A stretch of 64,000 bases of DNA from assembly GCA_016932715.1 (NCBI GenBank), contig JAFGCG010000173.1, forward strand, positions 1 through 64,000, written 5' to 3'. This DNA is from Anaerolineales bacterium (GTDB taxonomy: Bacteria > Chloroflexota > Anaerolineae > Anaerolineales > Villigracilaceae). Every line of letters starts with the position of its first letter. The first letter of the stretch is position 1. Positions 24,513 through 31,237 of this stretch are shown here, in pieces. A program made the position numbers and the translations under genes. The notes beneath the pieces are model-generated. The model ran no database searches and had not been told where the DNA came from. It saw only the letters and a program-made list of their open reading frames with translations.

Positions 24513-25354
24513 AATTCGAATTGCTGATTGCAACCAATGGATTTAAAGGGACCTGGCGCGCGATCGAATACGGCGCCTGGTTCGCTGAATCCATGCGGAT
24601 GAAGGTCACACTCCTGGGCGTGGCAGAGAAATTGAGCGCCGCCGCCATCGATGAACACCATCCGCTGGAGGATATTTTTGCGGATGCTGTGAAGTTGTTC
24701 CAGAAAGCGGGCGTGGAATACAGCCTGGAGGTCCGGAATGGCGAAGCGGAAAGGGTCATTGCGGAGCGGGCGAACCAGGGGGATTTCATCACTGTGATCA
24801 GCCCGCTGGGGCGTTCTCGACTCCGCCGTTGGCTGGCCGGGCGTTCTCTGCGTGTGTTGATGGAACAGATCCAGGGTCCCATCCTTTATGTGCCCGAGAT
24901 ACGATTACCTTTGAAGAGACTATTGATCAGCGCCGGAGGCCTGGGCTATGAAGTCACTGCAGAGCATCTTGCCTTCCAGCTAGCCGCCCGCGCCCGCGCC
25001 GATGTGACCATCCTGTACGTGATCCCGCCAACCGATTTGGATTACCCGACGACGCGCAATGTCCTTGAGCATGTCGATGATCTCCAGGACACAAATACCG
25101 TGTTGGGCCGGAGCTTCAAGAAAGCCCTGGAGGCGGCGCAAGTCGCAGGATTAAACGCAAAGTTGATCACCAGGCAGGGTCATGTGGTGGAGGAGATCTT
25201 GATGGAGGTCAGGGAGGGAAATTATGATATGGTTTGCATGGGTTCGCATTTCAGCGCCCATGCGTTAAGACAGCTCTACATGCCGAATGTCACGGCGGAG
25301 GTGGCAGAAGCCGCAAATTGCCCCGTGCTGACTGTGCGGCGCATGCCCGGGTAG
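24509..25354 (+). CDS. Tandem universal stress protein
   Basis: A 281-residue protein made of two Usp-like Rossmann domains. The first spans residues 1-130 and the second about 131-281. The second ends with the usual MGSHFSAHALRQLYMPNVTAEVAEAANCPVLTVRR block (key G-S-H and the PVLTVR strand). The G-2x-G-9x-G ATP motif is not well preserved, so ATP binding is uncertain. It is coupled by ATGA to the split chromate transporter, which suggests a regulatory or stress-response role for that transporter. That link is inferred from position. Confidence 0.85.
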   Translation: MKFELLIATNGFKGTWRAIEYGAWFAESMRMKVTLLGVAEKLSAAAIDEHHPLEDIFADAVKLFQKAGVEYSLEVRNGEAERVIAERANQGDFITVISPLGRSRLRRWLAGRSLRVLMEQIQGPILYVPEIRLPLKRLLISAGGLGYEVTAEHLAFQLAARARADVTILYVIPPTDLDYPTTRNVLEHVDDLQDTNTVLGRSFKKALEAAQVAGLNAKLITRQGHVVEEILMEVREGNYDMVCMGSHFSAHALRQLYMPNVTAEVAEAANCPVLTVRRMPG

Positions 25355-25365
25355 CGCGGGCCCTT

Positions 25366-26118
25366 CTACAAGCCGGGCGTAAATTTATTTTCCCATTCCG
25401 TGATCGCGGCGCGGATGGCTGCTTTGATCTCGGGGTCAGGGACCTCGTCCACTCCACTGTAGCGCGTCAAGCCCACAAAGACGTTCACCCCCCCCTGAGG
25501 CGACTCGGCCAGAAAGACGCCGCGCTCTTCGAGCGGCGTCCCTGCCAGACGCGCCTGGAGGATGGTGTCGATCTGATTGACGATGCTGCCGGCCGGCGCG
25601 ACGGGGCGGTCCTCTTTGGCGATCGTCGCAGGTTTCGAGGCGGCAGGGCTGCCCTGCGTTGAATCGGGGGGTTGTGGACTCACTGGAGGGGGAGGCGAGG
25701 CCGGTTGAACGGGAACCGCTGTGGGTGGAGTCTGAACGGGCAGTGCAGACGGGGGAGCGGCTGAGGTCGTCACAGAAGGTGCGGGCGCAGGCTTTCCTTC
25801 CAGCCAGGGCCGCATGATGCCCAGGACTTCGATCAGCCGCTTGCGCTGCTCCGGCAATAACGATGCCGGGTTTACGCGTGCGCCGTCGAGGTCCAGGGTA
25901 AATGCTCCATATTCATTTTTGACGCGTAGAAGACCAGGATCATCCACTTTCACAGTCTCGGTCACGATCTGAGGCTCGGGAGGAAGCTGGTCTTTCTTCT
26001 CTGTTTGTTCTTCTTTTTTGCGCTTCTTGTATCCCTGACCACGTCCTTCCCATATCCCGAAGAGATAAACAAAGACGAGTCCGGCGATCCAGCCAACGAT
26101 AGACCAATTGAACTCCAT
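25366..26118 (-). CDS. Single-pass membrane protein with proline-rich linker, unknown
   Basis: A 250-residue protein. It begins with a membrane helix (WSIVGWIAGLVFVYLFGIWEG) and a basic stop-transfer segment (KKRKKEEQTEKKDQ), which places the rest in the cytoplasm. A region with LDLDGARVNPASLLPEQRKR follows, then about 70 residues rich in Pro, Ala, Val and Thr, then a compact C-terminal domain (INQIDTILQARLAGTPLEER, GGVNVFVGLTRYSGVDEVP). It starts three bases after the mutM stop, so they are co-transcribed. I do not recognise a family. It converges tightly with the Usp gene (11 bases). Confidence 0.7.
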   Translation of the reverse strand: MEFNWSIVGWIAGLVFVYLFGIWEGRGQGYKKRKKEEQTEKKDQLPPEPQIVTETVKVDDPGLLRVKNEYGAFTLDLDGARVNPASLLPEQRKRLIEVLGIMRPWLEGKPAPAPSVTTSAAPPSALPVQTPPTAVPVQPASPPPPVSPQPPDSTQGSPAASKPATIAKEDRPVAPAGSIVNQIDTILQARLAGTPLEERGVFLAESPQGGVNVFVGLTRYSGVDEVPDPEIKAAIRAAITEWENKFTPGL

Positions 26119-26121
26119 TTT

Positions 26122-26967
26122 TCACCTTGCTCTTTGACATTTCGGGCAAAAATGTGTGCTGCGCTGACCAACGATGATGCGCTGAATTTTTGTCCTGCAT
26201 GTAGGACAGGGTTTTCCTTCCCGGTCATACACTCGAAAATAATTTTGGAATTCACCGCCGCGGTAGACCCAGTCGATCGATGCGCCATTGCGGCGAATGC
26301 CTTCCTTCAAAACGCTGCGGATCGCGGCATGCAGCGCCTCGGCTTGTTTTGCCGTGATGGCATCGGAGCCCGCCAGCGGATTCAGCTTCGCAAGATTCAG
26401 AGCCTCATCTGAATAGATGTTGCCCAGCCCTGCCAGAAATGTCTGATCGAGCAGCAGTGGCTTGAGCTGGCGGCGCCTGCTGTGAAGGGCAGTGTGAAGC
26501 CATTCCGGCGTGAAATTCCTGCCGAACGGTTCGGGACCAAGTTTACCGAGCACTTCTTCCGGGTTTGCGGTCAACCAAACGCGTCCAAATTTGCGTGTGT
26601 CGTTGAAAACGAGCTTGCTCGAGCCATTCTCTTTGATGGCTGTACTTTGCTCCGAGGAGGACCCCCGGAACAGCTTCAAGATCAGCCGGTCATGTTTTTC
26701 GGGCTCAATTTTACTCTCTTTAATAAAAAGGTCACCGCTCATGCGCAGATGGATCAGGAGACTGAAATCGGAAAGGTGCAGGATAAAATACTTGGCGCGG
26801 CGGGTGACTTCCTGGATCTCCTGCCCTTGGATGAGTTCCTTGAACTTTCTGGGCGAGGGGAAGGCAAGTGTACGAGGCCAGCGCAGTTCGACCTCCTGCA
26901 CTACTTTTCCAAGCAGTTGTGGTCTTAGTTTACGTGCAATGGTCTCGACTTCGGGTAATTCAGGCAT
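26122..26967 (-). CDS. mutM: Formamidopyrimidine-DNA glycosylase
   Basis: A 281-residue Fpg/MutM, which removes 8-oxoguanine and formamidopyrimidines and cleaves the abasic site. The mature N-terminus is MPELPEVETIARKL, with Pro2 as the catalytic nucleophile and Glu3 next to it. The late LDQTFLAGLGNIYSDEAL is the helix-two-turn-helix. The C-terminal zinc finger is CPTC...FCPKC. ATG at 26967 is chosen because the family must begin with Pro after Met; an in-frame ATG nine bases upstream would bury the catalytic residue. Confidence 0.95.
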   Translation of the reverse strand: MPELPEVETIARKLRPQLLGKVVQEVELRWPRTLAFPSPRKFKELIQGQEIQEVTRRAKYFILHLSDFSLLIHLRMSGDLFIKESKIEPEKHDRLILKLFRGSSSEQSTAIKENGSSKLVFNDTRKFGRVWLTANPEEVLGKLGPEPFGRNFTPEWLHTALHSRRRQLKPLLLDQTFLAGLGNIYSDEALNLAKLNPLAGSDAITAKQAEALHAAIRSVLKEGIRRNGASIDWVYRGGEFQNYFRVYDREGKPCPTCRTKIQRIIVGQRSTHFCPKCQRAR

Positions 26968-26974
26968 TGTTAGC

Positions 26975-27036
26975 AATCAGCTTTCGGTTTTCAGCGGTCA
27001 GCTTGCAGGTTTTCTACTAATGGCTGACGGCTGATC
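26975..27036. repeat. Palindromic repeat between prs and mutM
   Basis: AGCAATCAGC and GGTCAGC words on the left pair with GGCTGAC and GCTGATCGCT on the right, around a T-rich centre. It fills the 70-base gap within the operon and resembles the element inside the methyltransferase gene. Confidence 0.6.
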
Positions 27037-27037
27037 G

Positions 27038-28027
27038 CTACTCATTGAACATCTCTCCGACGCTGCGGCCCTCGTGTGCCCGGCGGATGACCTCTCCCAG
27101 CATGGGCGCAATGGACAGGACGGTGATGCGTCCTTGCAGCAATTTCATTTTTTCGGCTGGGATGCCCACTGTATCGGTCGTGACCATGTGCTTGACGGGC
27201 AGGTCTGCCAGTCTTTGCGCACAATCCCTGGAGAAGATGGGATGGATAAAAGCGAGATAAATATCGCGGGCGCCGCCCTTTTGAACGACATCAACCGCCT
27301 GCACGGTGGAGCTGCCGGTATCCACTTCATCGTCCACAACGATGACGTCGCGCCCTTTCACATCGCCGATGAGTGTCAGAGCTTCCGATTTGGCATCATT
27401 GCCTGTGCGGCGTTTTTCGATGAAGGCGATCGGGAGGTCCAGATCGAGGGCATAGTTCCGGCCCTTTTTCGCAAAGCCCAAATCCGTAGCAACCACCACC
27501 GGGTCCCTCATTCCGGGCTGAAGATGGTCCTTGATATAGTCGGTGATCATGTGGGTCGCTGTCAATACATCGCCGGGGATGGAAAAGAAGCCTTGTAACT
27601 GTCCGGCATGCGGGTCGAAGGTCATGTAACGGTCTGCGCCTGCGATTTCGAGCATGTCTGTGACCAGGCGGGCAGTGATGGGGATGCGCGGCTGGTCTTT
27701 CTTATCCGAGCGGCCGTAACAAAGGTACGGTACCACTGCCGTAATGCGTGCCGCGGAATCCAGCCGCAGGGTCTGGATCATGATGAGCAATTCCATCAGG
27801 TTGTAATGGACGGGTGAGGCGGTCGTCTGGATCACATAGACATCCTGCCCGCGTGCACTGGTTTTCAGTTTCACGAAGATATTTTCATTGGGGAATTGGA
27901 TGATCTCGCGTGGACTTAATTGCTGCCCCAGGTACTCTGCGATCTTCTGTGCCAGGTCGGGCGAACCTGAACCGGCATAGAGTTTGATCTCCCCGAATAT
28001 TTTTACTTCATGACCGTGTTGTGACAT
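27038..28027 (-). CDS. prs: Ribose-phosphate pyrophosphokinase
   Basis: A 329-residue PRPP synthetase that makes PRPP from ribose 5-phosphate and ATP for nucleotide, NAD, His and Trp synthesis. Key blocks are NENIFVKLK, LCYGRSDKKD (ATP-binding flexible loop), FDPHAGQLQGFF (metal and PRPP-binding) and VIVVDDEVDTGSS (PRPP-binding). ATG at 28027 is favoured over ATG at 28030 because AGGAG then has five-base spacing. It follows meaB by 34 bases. The length and the C-terminal GRSVGEMF fit class I Prs. Confidence 0.95.
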   Translation of the reverse strand: MSQHGHEVKIFGEIKLYAGSGSPDLAQKIAEYLGQQLSPREIIQFPNENIFVKLKTSARGQDVYVIQTTASPVHYNLMELLIMIQTLRLDSAARITAVVPYLCYGRSDKKDQPRIPITARLVTDMLEIAGADRYMTFDPHAGQLQGFFSIPGDVLTATHMITDYIKDHLQPGMRDPVVVATDLGFAKKGRNYALDLDLPIAFIEKRRTGNDAKSEALTLIGDVKGRDVIVVDDEVDTGSSTVQAVDVVQKGGARDIYLAFIHPIFSRDCAQRLADLPVKHMVTTDTVGIPAEKMKLLQGRITVLSIAPMLGEVIRRAHEGRSVGEMFNE

Positions 28028-28061
28028 CATTGCTCCTTGCGTTGCCAAACCTTTCCAGATA

Positions 28062-29060
28062 TTAAACCTGTTTTCCGTTCAACAGGTATTTAACGGCTTC
28101 GTACGGGGATATGTTCCTGTTGATGACCTTCTCGATCGTCTCTTCATATTTTACTTGTTGAACGCTCGCAAAGAAACGATCCAGCAATGCCTCGCGGAGC
28201 AGCGTCTCCATTTCTGACTCCAGCCTGGCGCGGTCACGCGCAGCCCAATCTCCGCTTTGGCGCAGGTGTTCGACATGCTTTGCGATGGAGGCGATCACCG
28301 CGGCGATGCCCTTGCCTTCCGTCGCAACCGTTTTGTTAATGGGCGGAATCCAGGTCGTCGAATCGATAGCCGGTGCAGAGACGGACATCGTCTGCCCGTG
28401 ATGGCGGAACACGCGTCTCGCAGGGTGAGCCAGCTCGAGCGTGGAGCGCAGTGCACGTTCCGTATTTTCGACCCCGGGCCGGTCGGCTTTGTTGATGACC
28501 AGCACGTCCGCGATTTCCAGGATGCCCGCCTTGATGGCCTGGATCTCATCGCCGAGGCCCGGCGCTTCCACAACGACGGTGGTGTGTGCCAGGCGCGCCA
28601 CATCCACTTCGCTCTGGCCCGCGCCCACCGTTTCGATGATGATGATCTCATAACCCGCGGCGTCGAAGACCTGCACAAGGGCAGCGGTCTTTTTGGCGAT
28701 GCCGCCCAGCGAACCGCGCGCAGCCATCGAGCGGATGAAGATACCACTGTCGCCGGAAAGGTCGCGCATGCGCACCCGGTCACCGAGCACGGCCCCGCCC
28801 GTGAACGGACTCGAAGGATCGACCGCCACAATGGCAACTTTCCGATCGGTGCCCTTCCGGTAGTGGAGCGCCAGCTGATTGACCAGCGATGACTTTCCCG
28901 TACCTGGCGCGCCGGTGATGCCGATCAGGTGTGCCCTGCCCGTATGGGGAAAAAGCTCTGCCAGCGCGCGGCGGCCTTCCGGTGAGTCATTCTCCACCTG
29001 CGTGAGAAGACGCGCCAGCGCGAGCCGGTTTCCTGCGAGTACAGATTCTGTCAGTGACAT
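28062..29060 (-). CDS. meaB: MeaB/ArgK-type G3E GTPase, methylmalonyl-CoA mutase chaperone
   Basis: A 332-residue GTPase with Walker A GAPGTGKSS near residue 51, switch and metal-binding VAIVAVDPSSPF, EIIIIETVGAGQSE, and NKADRPG as the base-recognition motif. MeaB loads and protects adenosylcobalamin in methylmalonyl-CoA mutase. The cobalamin-binding mutase subunit lies immediately upstream, which supports this assignment over a general G3E GTPase. The large catalytic subunit is not in the window. Confidence 0.93.
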   Translation of the reverse strand: MSLTESVLAGNRLALARLLTQVENDSPEGRRALAELFPHTGRAHLIGITGAPGTGKSSLVNQLALHYRKGTDRKVAIVAVDPSSPFTGGAVLGDRVRMRDLSGDSGIFIRSMAARGSLGGIAKKTAALVQVFDAAGYEIIIIETVGAGQSEVDVARLAHTTVVVEAPGLGDEIQAIKAGILEIADVLVINKADRPGVENTERALRSTLELAHPARRVFRHHGQTMSVSAPAIDSTTWIPPINKTVATEGKGIAAVIASIAKHVEHLRQSGDWAARDRARLESEMETLLREALLDRFFASVQQVKYEETIEKVINRNISPYEAVKYLLNGKQV

Positions 29061-29075
29061 GTTTCTCTTATACGC

Positions 29076-29108
29076 GCAATTACGTGGCGCTAAGCGCCAC
29101 GTAATTGC
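29076..29108. repeat. 33-base perfect palindrome at the mutase-subunit stop codon
   Basis: Two 16-base arms (GCAATTACGTGGCGCT and complement) surround a single A. It spans the stop of the cobalamin-binding subunit and encodes its final Gln-Leu-Arg-Gly-Ala. In the mRNA it would form a strong hairpin just before meaB. Confidence 0.9.
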
Positions 29109-29497
29109 ACTGCTGCGCGGACCTCTTTGATGATGTCCTCGGTGGAGGCACCGGGACCATAAATGCCCGTGATGCCCATCTCTTTTAATCGTGGCAGGTC
29201 TTCATCAGGAATGATGCCTCCGATGAAGACCCTGACCTGATCCTGGCCGTTCTTTTTGAGCAATTCCAGGATGCGCGGGGCAAGCGCCATATGCGCGCCG
29301 GAGAGGATCGAAAGACCAACCACATCCACATCCTCCTGCAGGGCGGCTTCAGCGATCATCTCAGGTGTCTGGCGCAAACCTGTATAAATCACTTCCATAC
29401 CGGCGTCGCGCAGGGCACGCGCGACGACTTTCGCGCCGCGGTCATGCCCATCCAGTCCCGGCTTTGCAACGAGCACACGGATTTTCTTCTCCGTCAT
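29090..29497 (-). CDS. Cobalamin-binding subunit of methylmalonyl-CoA mutase or related acyl-CoA mutase
   Basis: A 135-residue B12-binding domain. [19 protein letters not shown] holds the DxHxxG motif whose His coordinates cobalt, GLSILSGAH is the SxL element, and [10 protein letters not shown] supplies the GG. It is the separate small (C-terminal) subunit found in split mutases. ATG at 29497 is chosen for GGAGG upstream; the in-frame ATG at 29524 lies in the -10 region. meaB is next in the operon. The substrate could be methylmalonyl-, ethylmalonyl- or isobutyryl-CoA; the missing large subunit would decide. Confidence 0.9.
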   Translation of the reverse strand: MTEKKIRVLVAKPGLDGHDRGAKVVARALRDAGMEVIYTGLRQTPEMIAEAALQEDVDVVGLSILSGAHMALAPRILELLKKNGQDQVRVFIGGIIPDEDLPRLKEMGITGIYGPGASTEDIIKEVRAAVQLRGA

Positions 29498-29522
29498 GGT
29501 TCCTCCACAAAAGACTTGGGTC

Positions 29523-29635
29523 ATTATACTATGACGAGGAAAATGCTAAAAATAGCCATTAATTCGTAATGAGGTTGAAATTTCAGGCGCCTTACAATGA
29601 ATCAGGTCAGGATTAAAATATGCTATACTTCGTTC
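29523..29635. promoter_or_regulatory. Divergent promoter region between the mutase operon and the membrane-protein operon
   Basis: On the minus strand TATAAT (complement of 29523-29528) serves the cobalamin-subunit operon, 25 bases upstream of its ATG. On the plus strand TATACT (29624-29629) lies six bases before ATG 29636, giving a leaderless start for the other operon. Confidence 0.65.
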
Positions 29636-29872
29636 ATGCAATCACGTCCAGAGTGGTCCCATTGGGCTGAAACACTGCGTCGCTTCAAATTGGATGGACT
29701 TGCTTCATGGCTGCTCGAAGCCGGTGCACCTTTGACAATGCTGGGTGCACAAATGCTCTATGTCAGCCAGCCGTTTGTGGGTGGAAAAGGATGGAGTTCA
29801 TTGGCTCACATGCTCGAAGAAGATGAAGAAGTACAAGCCTTTACTCGTTACTTGCGCGGGGAGGATGCGTAA
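29636..29872 (+). CDS. Small conserved protein, first gene of the membrane operon
   Basis: A 78-residue protein, mostly helical and mildly amphipathic. WAETLRRFKLDGLASWLLEAG and PLTMLGAQMLYVSQPFVGG are the most conserved-looking parts, and the C-terminus is acidic (MLEEDEEVQAFTRYLRGED). The mid-region LTMLGAQMLYVSQPFV could associate with a membrane. The leaderless TATACT-6 nt-ATG context supports the start. Its stop overlaps the next start (TAATG). I do not recognise a domain. It may be a small accessory subunit of the complex encoded by the operon. Confidence 0.75.
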   Translation: MQSRPEWSHWAETLRRFKLDGLASWLLEAGAPLTMLGAQMLYVSQPFVGGKGWSSLAHMLEEDEEVQAFTRYLRGEDA

Positions 29873-30624
29873 TGATCGACCTGCTGGCTCTGGGCTTGCT
29901 TGTTTTGACGGCGATCCTTCTCCTGGTGTTCACCTTTTTGAGGCGCAAGTCACCCGCCTCGTTGCACGTCATCGAGGCTTATGAGCGTCTCAATCGTTCC
30001 GTGGGGCTGGCGGTGGAGAATGGCACCCGTCTGCATATTTCGCTGGGACGCGGCAACCTCCTCACGGCGCGTGGAGCCTCGGCGCTGGCGGGCCTGGCAA
30101 TGCTGCGCAGGCTGGCAGAACGTACCTCCGTGAGCGACCGCCCGCCGGTTGCCACATCGGGGGATGCTTCCCTGGCTTTTCTTTCACAGGACACTTTGCA
30201 ATCCGGTTATCGCGCCGCGGGTGCGGAGGAACAGTACCGCTTCAGCACCGGACGCCTGACGGGACTCACCCCCTTCTCCTACGCGGCGGGGACCGTTCCC
30301 ACCATCCACGATGAAAATGTTTCGACGAACATCATCCTGGGAGATTTAGGTCCGGAATCTGCACTGCTGACAGAAGCCTCAGACCGCGAGGATGCGAATT
30401 TGATCGCAGCCAGCGATAATCTTTCCGCGCAAGCTGTCTTCTATGCCTCCTCCCAGGAGCCCTTGATCGGTGAAGAATTATTTGCAGCGGGCGCGTACAT
30501 CGGCGCGGGCGCGGCTCATGAAGCCAGCCTGAACGTCCAGGATATCTTGCGCTGGCTGGTCATCCTTGGCATCCTCCTTGGGGCTATTTGGAGGATCATG
30601 GCAAGTTTGGGAGCGCTTATCTAA
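29872..30624 (+). CDS. Membrane protein, probable DUF6754 family
   Basis: A 250-residue protein with an N-terminal helix (LLALGLLVLTAILLLVFTFL) and a C-terminal helix (ILRWLVILGILLGAIWRIMASL). Between them is a soluble domain containing NGTRLHISLGRGNLLTARG, VATSGDASLAFLSQD and NIILGDLGPESALLTEA. The combination recalls the family I remember as DUF6754; that name is from memory. It starts inside the stop of the preceding gene (TAATG) and ends the same way, so production is stoichiometrically coupled. The function is unknown. Confidence 0.75.
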   Translation: MIDLLALGLLVLTAILLLVFTFLRRKSPASLHVIEAYERLNRSVGLAVENGTRLHISLGRGNLLTARGASALAGLAMLRRLAERTSVSDRPPVATSGDASLAFLSQDTLQSGYRAAGAEEQYRFSTGRLTGLTPFSYAAGTVPTIHDENVSTNIILGDLGPESALLTEASDREDANLIAASDNLSAQAVFYASSQEPLIGEELFAAGAYIGAGAAHEASLNVQDILRWLVILGILLGAIWRIMASLGALI

Positions 30625-31235
30625 TGCGCGTCGTCACTGCTGCTCTCGCGATTGCCACCGGAATTATTGTTCTGCTGGGTTATTTCTTCCCACCGCTTGA
30701 GCCGCTCAGACTAACGCTGGTTAACTGGGCGATCGCCATTGCCGGGATGGCTGTATTGGTTGGAATCTTCAACCTGGTTGCGGTGCAAATGGAAAAAATC
30801 CGCTCGCGGCAAAAAGGCAGCGTCTATGGCGCGGTGTTGGTCATATCGCTGGCTGCCACTTTTGTGTTTGGCGCATTGGTTTGGGGGCCTGAGAATTTTT
30901 ACCTTCGTTTGCTGGTTGTCGAGGCGATCATCGTACCGGTCGAAGCTGCCCTCATGGCGATCCTCGCTGTCACGTTGATCTATGCCAGTATCCGTCTTCT
31001 GCGCCGCCGCGTGGATGTGATGAGTGTGGTCTTCCTGGCTGTCGCACTGCTCTTCCTGTTCCTGGTCGTGCCAACACCTTTCGGTCCTGTTCCGGGGGAT
31101 CAAGCTCTGCTCCAGTTCCTGGGGATGTTTTCACGTGGCGGAGCGCGCGGCCTCCTGATCGGCATTGCGCTGGGAACGTTGTTGACGGGGTTGCGCGTGT
31201 TGTTCGGTGTGGACCGTCCCTATGGGGGTAACTGA
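30624..31235 (+). CDS. Multi-pass membrane protein of the DUF6754 operon
   Basis: A 203-residue integral membrane protein with six to seven helices, for example VVTAALAIATGIIVLLGYFF, LTLVNWAIAIAGMAVLVGIF, GAVLVISLAATFVFGALVW and VVFLAVALLFLFLVV. A short basic loop (EKIRSRQKGS) follows the second helix. ATG at 30624 overlaps the preceding stop (TAATG). No channel or transporter signature is evident. Confidence 0.78.
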   Translation: MRVVTAALAIATGIIVLLGYFFPPLEPLRLTLVNWAIAIAGMAVLVGIFNLVAVQMEKIRSRQKGSVYGAVLVISLAATFVFGALVWGPENFYLRLLVVEAIIVPVEAALMAILAVTLIYASIRLLRRRVDVMSVVFLAVALLFLFLVVPTPFGPVPGDQALLQFLGMFSRGGARGLLIGIALGTLLTGLRVLFGVDRPYGGN

Positions 31236-31237
31236 AC

